64,000 nt of DNA from the NCBI GenBank assembly GCA_033762735.1, contig JANRLJ010000221.1, forward strand, positions 1-64,000, written 5' to 3'. The DNA comes from JANRLJ01 sp033762735. Lineage in GTDB: Bacteria > Chloroflexota > Anaerolineae > Aggregatilineales > Phototrophicaceae. Shown here one piece after another: positions 50,380 to 59,320 of the stretch. The position numbers were made by a program, and so were the translations under genes. Under the pieces are notes generated by a model. It had not been told where the DNA came from. It was given only the letters and a program-made list of their open reading frames with translations, and did not search any database. Within the stretch, counting starts at the first letter, position 1; every line of letters begins with the position of its first letter.

Positions 50380-52011
50380 TCACCGTCGCAGCAGCAAGCG
50401 TGGAACAGTGTGCGCTTCTTCGACTCCCAGTAACAGCGCCAGCCCGAAAAAGGCAACAACACCTACGCCGATTCCAGCGATAACTGTTATCATGACGTGC
50501 GCCTCACTCAAAACCTGAGTGGTGCCCCACACCGCCGCGCCCATCCCTAACGCCGCGATCAGCGCCCGGCCTGCACTGCTCAGCACCGCCACATCGTGCG
50601 TCGACTCAAGCTGCTGCTCTAAGCGCTTATGCATTTTGCGCTGCATCAGCCACCACAGCGCCACGCCTTCCAGCAGTGTGGTCAGGCTGTTGGAGAGCGC
50701 CAATCCCGCGAACGGCCCCCGTATGAGGCTGTCCGGGTCGCCGATGAACTGGATAAACACGTAGCTGAGAATGATGTTAGACACCATCGACGCCAGCCCA
50801 ATCCGCACCGGAGTCCAGGTGTCTGAAAGCGCATAAAACGCCCGCGACAGCACCTCCAGCAGGGCATGTCCTGCGATACCGATGGCAAAGAAGCTCAGTG
50901 CCCAGGCCGTCGCGGCGGTGCTTTCGGCTGTAAACTGACCGCGCTCGAACATCACGGCAATGATGGGCTGGCCGAGGACGATCAGCCCGACCGACGCCGG
51001 GAATGCCAGAAACAGCACCGCGCGTAATGCCCCCGAAAGCCGATCCCGAAAGCCCACGAAATTGCCCTGCGCCGCCAGGGCGGAAAGTGACGGAAACAGC
51101 GCCGTGCCCATGCTCTGCCCAATCACACCGAGCGCGAAGAACATCAGCACCCAGGCCGTATTCAGCGCGGTCAGGCTGCCTTCCAGCATCACCGAAGCGA
51201 ACGCCACATTGACCGCGAAGTTGATCTGCACCACCGCCAGCCCCAACACACGCGGCCCCATCAGCAGCAGGACTTCACGCACGCCGGGGAATCGTGGCGC
51301 AAGCAAAAACGTTAGCCGTGCCTGGATACGCGGGAGCGCGGGTAGCTGAATCGCCAGATGCAGCAGCGCCCCCAGCACCGCCCCCCAGGCCAGCCCGTAG
51401 ATGTTCGCGCCGTTGACCTGAGCGACTCCCTCGGAAGCAGGCATCATTCGCGCCAGAATCAGCGCTCCGGCGATCTGCCCCAGGTTGTACATGCTGGCCG
51501 CCAGCGCGGGCAGGAAGAAAATCTGATGCGCGTTGAGGATACTCATGGTCAGGCCGCTGATGCTGAAAATGGCGGTTGTGATGAGCATCAACTGCGTCAG
51601 CGCAATAGTGAGTGTCTGTTCTTCGAGCGAGCGCCCCGGCACCAGCAGACGCGGCACGATGAACGGTGCGAGGATGACCAGCACCAGCGCCAGCAGAATC
51701 GCGGCCAGGGCGGAAAGCGTCATCACTGCGCTTGCCAGCCGCCACGCACTCGACGGGTCTTTTTCGTGCAGATAGCGGGAGAAGATCGGCAGAAACGAGG
51801 AACCAAGCGCACCGCCGGCCACCAGCGTGAACAGCATTTCGGGGATGCGCTGCGCAGCGTAGAAGGCGTCCAGTTGGGCGCTGGTGCCAAAGGTGGCCGA
51901 AAAGACGGCTGTGCGGATCAGGCCGAGTATGCCGCTGGTAAGAAAGCCCGCCAGCACGACCAGCGCCGCGCGCAGCAGTTGACGGTTGGAAAGAGCGGTT
52001 GTGGTGGTCAT
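50380..52011 (-). CDS. murJ: Lipid II flippase MurJ
   Basis: A 543-residue MOP-superfamily integral membrane protein with about 14 hydrophobic helices; GLIRTAVFSATFGTSAQLDAFYAAQRIPEMLFTLVAGGALGSSFLPIFSRY is the diagnostic N-terminal MviN/MurJ stretch. Flips undecaprenyl-linked lipid II for peptidoglycan synthesis. The C-terminal helices vary as usual. A toxin-antitoxin pair lies immediately upstream on the same strand. Confidence 0.94.
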   Translation of the reverse strand: MTTTTALSNRQLLRAALVVLAGFLTSGILGLIRTAVFSATFGTSAQLDAFYAAQRIPEMLFTLVAGGALGSSFLPIFSRYLHEKDPSSAWRLASAVMTLSALAAILLALVLVILAPFIVPRLLVPGRSLEEQTLTIALTQLMLITTAIFSISGLTMSILNAHQIFFLPALAASMYNLGQIAGALILARMMPASEGVAQVNGANIYGLAWGAVLGALLHLAIQLPALPRIQARLTFLLAPRFPGVREVLLLMGPRVLGLAVVQINFAVNVAFASVMLEGSLTALNTAWVLMFFALGVIGQSMGTALFPSLSALAAQGNFVGFRDRLSGALRAVLFLAFPASVGLIVLGQPIIAVMFERGQFTAESTAATAWALSFFAIGIAGHALLEVLSRAFYALSDTWTPVRIGLASMVSNIILSYVFIQFIGDPDSLIRGPFAGLALSNSLTTLLEGVALWWLMQRKMHKRLEQQLESTHDVAVLSSAGRALIAALGMGAAVWGTTQVLSEAHVMITVIAGIGVGVVAFFGLALLLGVEEAHTVPRLLLRR

Positions 52012-52020
52012 GAATTCACG

Positions 52021-52407
52021 TCAGTAGGGAATGATGCAGTTCGCACCGACAACGCGGAGGTGTTTGACGTTGCGAGTATAAATCGCAACATTGAGCCTTA
52101 CAGAAGTCGCTGCAAGCAGGCAGTCAATGATTTCAATCTGACTCTTCAAGTGGACGACTTCAAACTGTTGCATCGCCCATCGTGCATCGTCCTCATTTGG
52201 AAAGAGGATGGGAAACAGACTGAGCAGTTTTTCAACACTCGCTTGCTCACTCCCGTTCTTTGTTCCTGAAATCATCTCCATACGCACCAGTGCATGAAGC
52301 ACAAATCTCAGGTTTCGATTCGCATTCATCCATGCTACCGCAGGCGGAAAGCCTCGCATGAAGTCGATCAAAATGTTGGTGTCAAGGAGTCCATCGATAC
52401 TGTTCAT
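52021..52407 (-). CDS. PIN-domain toxin (VapC-like)
   Basis: 128 residues: LLDTNILIDFMRG near 7-19 (first PIN Asp), E44 region MEMISG, and a third acidic patch SQIEIIDCLLAATSVRLNVAIYTRNVKHL. PIN ribonucleases of this type cleave tRNA or rRNA. Overlaps the antitoxin by 4 bp. Confidence 0.92.
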   Translation of the reverse strand: MNSIDGLLDTNILIDFMRGFPPAVAWMNANRNLRFVLHALVRMEMISGTKNGSEQASVEKLLSLFPILFPNEDDARWAMQQFEVVHLKSQIEIIDCLLAATSVRLNVAIYTRNVKHLRVVGANCIIPY

Positions 52408-52649
52408 GCTTCGCCGCGTCTGGAAGCCCGCCGCCGAAGTTCTTCAGCAAGTTTAATGCTGTCCTGAATATCGTCTCGATCTGCCCACAAGCCAATGATT
52501 CCGGCATCAAGGATTTCACCTAACGAAACCCCTTCAAATTCCACGCTGCGAATTTCAACCTCGACTTTGCCTGGTCGTAGATGGGGCGGCATTTGAATCT
52601 TCAACTGGCCGTCTTCAGTGATCTCAGCGGGTAAGGTAATCGAAACCAT
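52404..52649 (-). CDS. VapB-like antitoxin
   Basis: 81 residues from the Met at 52649. N-terminal MVSITLPAEITEDGQLKIQMPPHLRPGKVEVEI folds as an AbrB/PHD-like beta strand region, and the acidic, helical C-terminus would wrap the toxin. The coupling (4-bp overlap) with the PIN toxin makes it the antitoxin. It probably represses its own operon. Confidence 0.8.
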   Translation of the reverse strand: MVSITLPAEITEDGQLKIQMPPHLRPGKVEVEIRSVEFEGVSLGEILDAGIIGLWADRDDIQDSIKLAEELRRRASRRGEA

Positions 52650-52681
52650 ACTGGTGCACCTTTCTGCATCTCCTTGACGCA

Positions 52682-53176
52682 TTATACCCGGTAATTGTCC
52701 AGTTCACGCTCGCGCTCGGCGTAATCTGGCAGGTATTGCCCCACCAGTGCCCAGAACTGTGGACTGTGGTCGAACACTTTGAGATGCGCCAGTTCGTGCA
52801 CGACGACATATTCCGCCAGCCGGGGCGGGACATAATAGAGCGCGGTGTTGAGCGTGATGTTGCCGCGCCCGGAGCAGGACCCCCACTTGCGGTACATCGT
52901 CCGCAGGGTAATGCGGTTGACCTCCAGCCCCATGCGCTTCGACCAGGTGCGCACCATGCGGCGTATCGCAACCGCATCATTCTGCGCGGTGGGTGGCGAG
53001 TCGGGAATATGCGCTTGCAGCTTTTGCAGCCCTTCCTCGATAAAGGCCTTGACCTGTGGATTGGACGGTCGCAGCCACTTCGGGATGAAGACGATCACGC
53101 CGCCATCGGGGCGGACGCGCATGACCATGGTCTTGCGCTGCTGTTTGCGAATTTCAATCGGTGGTTGTTCGGACAT
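52682..53176 (-). CDS. YgjP-type metallopeptidase-like protein (DUF45)
   Basis: 164 residues with the zincin motif VVHELAHLKVFDHSPQFW near 118-135 (HExxH plus third ligand His). YGSCSGRGNITLNTALYYVPP is the family lead-in. YgjP/UTP-pyrophosphatase-annotated proteins lie near type I R-M loci in some genomes, but here no such neighbours exist. Length slightly shorter than full-length relatives (about 230), so some N-terminal sequence may be lacking. Confidence 0.9.
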   Translation of the reverse strand: MSEQPPIEIRKQQRKTMVMRVRPDGGVIVFIPKWLRPSNPQVKAFIEEGLQKLQAHIPDSPPTAQNDAVAIRRMVRTWSKRMGLEVNRITLRTMYRKWGSCSGRGNITLNTALYYVPPRLAEYVVVHELAHLKVFDHSPQFWALVGQYLPDYAERERELDNYRV

Positions 53177-53277
53177 AAGTCGGGCGGTAAGGCTCCTCGC
53201 GCAGGATATGCGCTAAAAACAACAAATCAATCACAGATGTGCAGAGGACACAGAATAGAGGTTTTGTAGCGGGCGGT

Positions 53278-54120
53278 TCAGGATTTGCCCATTCGCCCCT
53301 GCTGCTCATGCCGTGACCAGAACGCGAACACATCATCAACGAACGTTTCCCGGTACATCGGCAGCACCATGAAGATATGCCCGCCGTGATATTCCCTGAA
53401 TTCGGCGTTAGGAATGCCCTGCGCGATTTCCTGCTGGAAGCGCGGCGGCACCAGCAGATCGTCGGGGCTGCTGATGACCAGGGTGGGAATGCTGATCATC
53501 GGGAGGCGGTCAAGGATGTCATAGGTGCTCATCGCAGCCACTTGCAGATCAAACCCCGCTCGCGTCTGCTGGAAGGGATCGGGCGGTGCTTTGACCCAGG
53601 CGTTCATAAACGGCTCGTACTGGAACAGGTCTTCGCTAAGCAGATAGACCGCATTGAAGCGGTTGATAAACTCATTCGGGACGCCCTGGTCGCGCATTTC
53701 CCGTGCCGACCGCAGCAGGAATTCAGTGCGTGTGCCGTTGACATTAGACCGTGCAAGTGATACCGCCGGAACCAGCGTACGCACTTTTTCCGGATGGCGC
53801 AGCGCCAGCACCATCGCAATCGCGCCGCCCATCGAAATACCAAGGATGTGGGCGCTTTTCAAGTTGTGATGATCCATCACAGCGGCGATGTCGTCGGCCA
53901 TATCTTCTACCGTGACCGGGCGATTATCCCGAATCACGGTCTGTCCCGCGCCGCGATTATCCACGTTCAGCACGGTATAGCGCTCAGCCAGTCGGCGGCG
54001 CAACCCGATGCTCAGCACATCGTTGCTGTGCGACGAGAAACCGTTGATGTAGACGACAGGCGCACCCGAACCATCGAGTTCGTAATGCAAAAGCGCACCG
54101 TCACGCTGGAAGGTGGGCAT
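53278..54120 (-). CDS. Alpha/beta hydrolase
   Basis: A 280-residue alpha/beta hydrolase: GISMGG near 93-98 gives the nucleophile Ser, ISSPDDLLVPP near 220 the acid Asp, and YHGGHIF near 247 the catalytic His. LNVDNRGAGQT marks the oxyanion region. Closest in pattern to 3-oxoadipate enol-lactonase/haloperoxidase-like esterases; the actual substrate is unknown. Confidence 0.93.
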   Translation of the reverse strand: MPTFQRDGALLHYELDGSGAPVVYINGFSSHSNDVLSIGLRRRLAERYTVLNVDNRGAGQTVIRDNRPVTVEDMADDIAAVMDHHNLKSAHILGISMGGAIAMVLALRHPEKVRTLVPAVSLARSNVNGTRTEFLLRSAREMRDQGVPNEFINRFNAVYLLSEDLFQYEPFMNAWVKAPPDPFQQTRAGFDLQVAAMSTYDILDRLPMISIPTLVISSPDDLLVPPRFQQEIAQGIPNAEFREYHGGHIFMVLPMYRETFVDDVFAFWSRHEQQGRMGKS

Positions 54121-54229
54121 GGGCGATTCCTTTTTTGGGGGGACGCGGATGGATGGGTTTATCTTACCCGACTCAGCCGTGAACAGAAAGAGGCATCCGG
54201 GTTGAGCAAGTGGTGAAAATCAGGGAGAT

Positions 54230-54257
54230 GTACGGGCGTAGCGCACTACGCCCCTAC
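54230..54257. repeat. REP-like palindrome, solo copy
   Basis: GTACGGGCGTAGCGC and GCACTACGCCCCTAC halves, 28 bp, between two minus-strand genes. Confidence 0.85.
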
Positions 54258-54278
54258 CGATTATGTCCTTAAAGCTCA

Positions 54279-54304
54279 CCCCGCCCCAAAACGTTGGGGC
54301 GGGG
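54279..54304. repeat. CCCCGCCCCAA hairpin
   Basis: A perfect 11-bp stem CCCCGCCCCAA (54279-54289) / TTGGGGCGGGG (54294-54304) downstream of the transporter gene. It may aid termination but has no T-run; similar to the repeat at 62449-62514. Confidence 0.55.
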
Positions 54305-54328
54305 AGGCAAAGCAGGGGAGGGGTTAAA

Positions 54329-55762
54329 TCAATCCATCGCCCCGGCGAAGACCTTTTCGGCCTCGGCGGGTGGCGCTTCCACCTCGCGCGTGTTCACTCG
54401 ACCCAGCGCCCACAGTGCCGCGCTCAGGCCAATCGCGCCAACCACAAACACCGCACCATAAGACAGGTTGGGGTTGCGGGCGATCAGATCAACCGCGTCA
54501 TGAACGATGCCGCCGCCGGAAACGCCCGTCCCCCGTGCCAGCGTGACCACCAGCGTCCAGAAGCCCAGGAATGTCCCGGCGCGTCCGAACGGACTCATGT
54601 CCATCATCAGGCCGAGTGTGCCTACGTTCCAGATGCCCAGGCCAACCCCCAGCACAACCAGCCCAGGCGTCACAATCCAGCGGATTTCCGCCAGCGATGA
54701 CAGCGCAAACATGGCAAACGCGCCGACCAGAATGCTTACCCCCCAGCGCGACATGACCGTATTGGTCAGCCCCTTATAGCGGCGGGAAAGGAACAGGAAG
54801 GCAATCGTCGCCAGAATGGACATACTGCCCCAGTACCCGGCAAAACGGCTGGTGATGCTGGCTTCCATGCCAAATACTTCACCTGCGAACGGCTCTAAAA
54901 TGGCATCCTGCGAGAAGGCAAAGGCCATCGACAGCGCCAGATACCAGAAGAAGAAACGCATGGCGCGGCTTTGCCACACAAGTGCTAAATCCTGCCGCAC
55001 GGACGTTTGCGCTTCGGGACTCGCAGTTTCGGCCAGGGCAGCGTCACCCGGTCGGGTGCGCTTTTCCTCGCCCAGAAGCGAGAAGAACCACAGCGCCCCC
55101 ATAACCGCGCCGGAGACAAAAAACAGATTTTGCAGCGTATCAGGCGTAAAGCTGAGCGCCTGCGTGGTTTCGCTGACGGCTTCGGCCATCGCCCCTTCTG
55201 CTTCGGCGGAAGGCAGCAGCACCGAGAACAGGATGCCGCCAATCGTGAAGCCCAGCAGCAGGAACGTCCACACGATGCCGACCGCCCGACCGCGCTGTTC
55301 CTTCGCGGAGCGGTCATAAATCAGCGCCAGGAAGGTATTGCCCGAAATCGCGTTGCCCAGGCTGAACAGCAGCAGCGCAAAGGCTATTGCTCCCCATGCG
55401 ACCAGATTGGCCTCTGCCCCTCTGGCGAGATTGGCGGTTTCCAGCCCCAGCATGAACACGCTGGCGACCATCATGGCGCGGCCAAGCCACACCCAGAACA
55501 GGCGGCGGAAGCCCCCGATGGCGCGACGGTCAGAGATTCGCCCCGCCCAGATGCCAATCGGTGCGAGGAAATAGCGCAGGCTTGCCAGCAGGCTGACCGG
55601 CGTGGCAGCGAAACCGAGATCGGCGATCATGACGCGATTCCACACGCCCGTCATCAGCACGTCGGCCATGCCGCTGCCCAGGTGAAAAAAACCGATTTTG
55701 AGGTTGCGCCCAACCGAGAGATTTGGCGATGTGTTCGGCGCGTTATTCAGCGTTTCGTCCAT
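54329..55762 (-). CDS. PucC-family MFS transporter
   Basis: 477 residues from Met 55762, twelve TM segments. KIGFFHLGSGMADVLMTGVWNRVMIADLGF and LRYFLAPIGIWAGRISDRRAIGGFRR are the PucC (bacterial light-harvesting assembly) signature. In phototrophs PucC proteins help place bacteriochlorophyll in antennae; relatives occur in non-phototrophic Chloroflexota. No bch, puf or chlorosome gene is in the window, so phototrophy cannot be claimed. Confidence 0.86.
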   Translation of the reverse strand: MDETLNNAPNTSPNLSVGRNLKIGFFHLGSGMADVLMTGVWNRVMIADLGFAATPVSLLASLRYFLAPIGIWAGRISDRRAIGGFRRLFWVWLGRAMMVASVFMLGLETANLARGAEANLVAWGAIAFALLLFSLGNAISGNTFLALIYDRSAKEQRGRAVGIVWTFLLLGFTIGGILFSVLLPSAEAEGAMAEAVSETTQALSFTPDTLQNLFFVSGAVMGALWFFSLLGEEKRTRPGDAALAETASPEAQTSVRQDLALVWQSRAMRFFFWYLALSMAFAFSQDAILEPFAGEVFGMEASITSRFAGYWGSMSILATIAFLFLSRRYKGLTNTVMSRWGVSILVGAFAMFALSSLAEIRWIVTPGLVVLGVGLGIWNVGTLGLMMDMSPFGRAGTFLGFWTLVVTLARGTGVSGGGIVHDAVDLIARNPNLSYGAVFVVGAIGLSAALWALGRVNTREVEAPPAEAEKVFAGAMD

Positions 55763-56115
55763 ACGGTTCAATTCTCAATTTTGTAGATTTTGGTAGATTT
55801 TATAGAAGGATTATACGGGTTCTTGCCGTGCAGCGTCAATAAAGGTTTCTTGAGAGGCAGTCGTAAGGAGGCCAACCGTCGTAACGGGGAGAATAAATTA
55901 AATGGATGATAACAGAGGGAGATTCGCCCTCAGAGGTTGTTTCTTTGTAGGAGGGAATTGTGAACGTTCTAACAGAAGCATCCGTCACAAATGTCGATGT
56001 GAAAATTCGTGTGCAGATGAGGGAAGCATCTGCACACCGTAATACATGAAGGATATAAAGCAGGGACGAAGGGCAAAGACGGTGGCAGCAGAAAGTCTCA
56101 ATGCGCTGAATTGGC
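55763..56115. other. Gene-free stretch
   Basis: About 350 bp between the PucC-like gene and the glycerophosphodiesterase gene. No ORF of note, no palindrome of the main family; I see only weakly AT-rich sequence. Confidence 0.4.
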
Positions 56116-57015
56116 TTATTCCCCTTCGGCGCGACCCAGCAGTTCCAGCAGCACATCCGGGAAATCGGTGATGATGCCGTCCACGCCCAGATCAATCAGC
56201 CGTTCCATATCCTCGGCCTGGTTGATCGTCCACACATGCACGTCGATGTTGGCAGCCTGCGCTGCTTCCAGGAATTCTGGCACCAGCACTTCGATCCGGC
56301 CAGAGCGCTCCGGCACCTGAAAGGCGTAGGACAGCGGCTCGAATTCCTCCGCCCGCCCCTGCCGCGCCAGAAAATAGAAGCCGAAAATTTCCTGTTCCTC
56401 GCCGGACGTAACCACCTCCGGGCAAACCTCGCGAAATTCATCCAGCACATCCCGGCTGAACGATGCCACCAACACCTGCTCGGTCATCTCGACCTCGCGC
56501 AGCATCTCGCAGAATGGTTCGGTGATTGACGGCGTTTCCTGCTTGATCTCGATCACCATACGCATATCAGGGAAGGCTTGCAGCACTTCTTCCAGCGCAG
56601 GAATCGTGATACCCTGCCCGCGATAGGGATGCCCCTCGACTTCGACTTCTTCCAATGTCGGCCATTCATAGCCTGCGTCCAGCGTTTGCAGTTCTTCAAA
56701 CGTGAAATCCTGCACACGCCCGCTGCCGTCGGTCGTGCGATCTACCGTGTCGTCGTGAATGACCACAATCACACCGTCGCTGGTGCTGTGAATGTCCAGT
56801 TCCAGCACATCAACGCCAAGCTCGACCGCATGTTCAAAGGCAATCATGGTGTTGCTGGGGCGCAGCCCTTCCCCGCCCTGATGCGCGATCACCAGCGGGC
56901 CATCGTGTTCGTGCTCGAAAAAGGGATGATCTGGCAGCGGTTCGGTCTGCGCGGCGGCAGTGCTAATCAGGACGAACAGGGTTAGCAGCAGGAGTAACGC
57001 AGGCAAACGGGACAT
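56116..57015 (-). CDS. Exported glycerophosphodiester phosphodiesterase
   Basis: 299 residues from Met 57015 (a second Met lies upstream). Signal peptide about 1-20, then the GDPD barrel: IAHQGGEGLRPSNTMIAFEHAVELGVDVLELDIHSTSDGVIVVIHDDTVDRTTDG, with His/Glu/Asp metal ligands, and DGIITDFPDVLLEL at the end. Releases sn-glycerol-3-phosphate from deacylated phospholipids. Confidence 0.95.
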   Translation of the reverse strand: MSRLPALLLLLTLFVLISTAAAQTEPLPDHPFFEHEHDGPLVIAHQGGEGLRPSNTMIAFEHAVELGVDVLELDIHSTSDGVIVVIHDDTVDRTTDGSGRVQDFTFEELQTLDAGYEWPTLEEVEVEGHPYRGQGITIPALEEVLQAFPDMRMVIEIKQETPSITEPFCEMLREVEMTEQVLVASFSRDVLDEFREVCPEVVTSGEEQEIFGFYFLARQGRAEEFEPLSYAFQVPERSGRIEVLVPEFLEAAQAANIDVHVWTINQAEDMERLIDLGVDGIITDFPDVLLELLGRAEGE

Positions 57016-57079
57016 CAGAACAGTTTCCTTACACATGGTTTGAGCAGGTAAAAAAGTGTAACTCTACGCTGTTAAGCAA

Positions 57080-57850
57080 TTATTTCCGGCGGTTTAAGAA
57101 ATTCTCGACGGCCTGCAGGTGCGCCTCTGCCGCCCACAACGGCGGGAACAGGTCGCGTTCCAGCCTGAGCGCGTCTTCATAGGGCTGCGTCAGCCCGGCT
57201 TGCAGCAGAGCCTTGATCGCCCGCACCACATCCGGCGGCTGCGCGGCGATCTTCTCCGCCATTTCAACGGCATGTTCCAGTGCCGCGCCTGTGCCGACCA
57301 CACGATTGACCAGTCCGAGCGTATGTGCTTCGGCAGCGCTGAGAGGCCGCGCCGTGACCAGCAGTTCCAGCGCACGGCTGTAGCCCACCAGCCGCAGCAA
57401 GCGCTGCCCCCCACCCCAGCCAGGGATGACCGCATTTTTGATTTGCACAAAGCCGAGGCGGACACTTTCATCCGCGATGCGCAGATCACACGCCAGCGCG
57501 ATTTCGCTCCCGCCGCCCAGCGCATAGCCGTTGATGGCGCCGATGACGGGCACAGGCAGCCGTTCCAGCATCAGCAGCGCATTGCCCATCAGCGTGATAA
57601 AGGCGCGGGCGTCGTCCTGCGAGGGATAACGGCTGAGTTCGACCAGATCACCGCCGCTGCAAAAGGCCTGTGTCCCCGCGCCTGTCAGGATGACGGCACG
57701 GAGTGATTCAGTCGCCTGGTTGAGATGGGTAACGGTTTCGGCAAACTGCTGCATGGTCGCCAGGTTCAGGGCGTTCAGGGCATCCGGGCGGTTGAAAGTA
57801 ATGACCGCCACGCCGTTGGAGTGCTGTTCAAAGAGGAGTGTCTGTGTCAT
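57080..57850 (-). CDS. Enoyl-CoA hydratase/isomerase
   Basis: 256 residues of the crotonase fold: AVILTGAGTQAFCSGGDLVEL near 53-73 (oxyanion hole, FCSGGD) and INGYALGGGSEIALACDLRIAD near 104-125. A Glu pair in the second segment is consistent with hydratase activity, though fold alone does not fix the reaction. Monocistronic on the minus strand. Confidence 0.93.
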   Translation of the reverse strand: MTQTLLFEQHSNGVAVITFNRPDALNALNLATMQQFAETVTHLNQATESLRAVILTGAGTQAFCSGGDLVELSRYPSQDDARAFITLMGNALLMLERLPVPVIGAINGYALGGGSEIALACDLRIADESVRLGFVQIKNAVIPGWGGGQRLLRLVGYSRALELLVTARPLSAAEAHTLGLVNRVVGTGAALEHAVEMAEKIAAQPPDVVRAIKALLQAGLTQPYEDALRLERDLFPPLWAAEAHLQAVENFLNRRK

Positions 57851-57939
57851 AAGGGGAAAGTATAGCGCACCGGACGCAACGCGGGTAAATCAGGGCAAAC
57901 GCATCAAATTCCACAAATAGGCCAGGAAAGTTGAATACA

Positions 57940-57997
57940 AACCACGAAGACGCAAAGATGTTTTCCTCATCTTCGTGTCCTTCGTGCCTTTGTGGTT
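57940..57997. repeat. ACCACGAAG/CTTTGTGGTT hairpin repeat
   Basis: AACCACGAAGACGCAAAGATG (left) and CATCTTCGTGTCC...TTTGTGGTT (right) form an imperfect stem; the same dispersed sequence type as near 10077-10150. Confidence 0.65.
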
Positions 57998-58129
57998 GAA
58001 AAAGCACTTTAGAGTGGCGTCGAGTTTTGATGCAATCGTCCTGACGGGTATGAAGGGTAAATCCTGGCTTTTGCGCACAGTCGCAAAATGCAGTAAATCT
58101 TGAGGCGTGAACCACAGAAAAGAGGCACG

Positions 58130-59152
58130 ATGAGCGACCCAAAACAGGCTGGTGTCCGCGTCACGGTGGCGGCGGATTTTAACGATGAAACGCTGCAAAT
58201 GCTGCGCGAGATTTCCCCTCGTTTGCAGATCGAACGCTATTTCCCCGATGTTCCTGAAACTGTGTGGGGACAGACCGAGGTGCTCTATACCATCCGCCAC
58301 TTTCCCGACCCCGCGCAAGCCCCCCGCCTGCGCTGGATACAGGTACACTACGCGGGTATAGACGGCATTCTCAACCGCCCGATTGTGCAGGCCGAAGACA
58401 TCGAAATCACGTCGGCCAGCGGCATCCACGCCGTCCAGATGGCCGAATACTGCCTGGCGATGATGCTGGCGTTTGAATACAAGCTCCCGCTGATGCTGAA
58501 CTATCAGCGGGAAATCAAATGGCCGGAGAAGCGCCACGAGATTTTCAGGCCGCTGACACTGCGCGGGCAAACGCTGGGCATCGCGGGCTACGGCAGCATC
58601 GGGCGCGAACTGGCGCGGCAGGCGGTAGGGCTGGGAATGCGGGTACTGGCGACCAAGCGCGATCTGCTGCGCACCACCGAGGACGAGGGCTATTATGCGC
58701 CGGGGACGGGCGACCCGGCAGGCGACCTGCCCGAACGGCTGTATCCGCCGGAAGCGCTCCGCACGATGGTGCAGGAATGTGATTATGTCGTGATTACCGT
58801 GCCCTTGACCGAAAAGACTCGACACACCATCAACCAGGACATCCTGAACGCCATGAAGAAAAACGCGGTGCTCATCAATGTTGCGCGGGGCGCAGTGGTG
58901 GATGAAGCCGCCCTGATCTCCCATCTGGCGGCGGAGAAAATTCGCGGCGCGGCGCTGGATGTATTCGAGGAAGAACCACTGCCCGCCACCAGCCCGCTCT
59001 GGAATCTCGCCAACGTGATCCTCAGCCCACATGTCTCCGGCAATACCGCCCGCTATCATGAAAAAGCCGCCGAGGTCTTCGCGGAAAATCTGCGCCGCTA
59101 TCTGGAGGGCCGCCCGCTGCTCAACCGCTATAACCGGGAACATGGGTATTAA
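58130..59152 (+). CDS. D-2-hydroxyacid dehydrogenase family protein
   Basis: 340 residues from Met 58130. The NAD-binding domain has GIAGYGSIGRELARQAVGLG near 155-174; NVARGAVVDEAAL and SPHVSGNTARY give the catalytic Arg, Glu and His region. The N-terminal part contains RLRWIQVHYAGIDGIL. Enzymes of this family reduce 2-keto acids; the substrate is unknown. Confidence 0.93.
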   Translation: MSDPKQAGVRVTVAADFNDETLQMLREISPRLQIERYFPDVPETVWGQTEVLYTIRHFPDPAQAPRLRWIQVHYAGIDGILNRPIVQAEDIEITSASGIHAVQMAEYCLAMMLAFEYKLPLMLNYQREIKWPEKRHEIFRPLTLRGQTLGIAGYGSIGRELARQAVGLGMRVLATKRDLLRTTEDEGYYAPGTGDPAGDLPERLYPPEALRTMVQECDYVVITVPLTEKTRHTINQDILNAMKKNAVLINVARGAVVDEAALISHLAAEKIRGAALDVFEEEPLPATSPLWNLANVILSPHVSGNTARYHEKAAEVFAENLRRYLEGRPLLNRYNREHGY

Positions 59153-59320
59153 CGGCAGGAAAAATTGACACCGTTGGGCAAATTAGCTAGGATAACCACA
59201 GTGTTCAAATAAATTCAAATGATGTAAAAGTGTGTAACTTTCATCAGCCGATCTCGTATAGTTGAATATGCGGTTGCAAAAAAATTGAGAACGCTTCGTT
59301 GACAACGCAAAAAAGGAGCC

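Noticed and set aside
57890..59143. 417-codon minus-strand ORF opposite the hydroxyacid dehydrogenase
   Set aside because: Shadow of the real gene; His/Gln/Arg-rich and without domain signal; its C-terminus is the translated repeat NHKGTKDTK.
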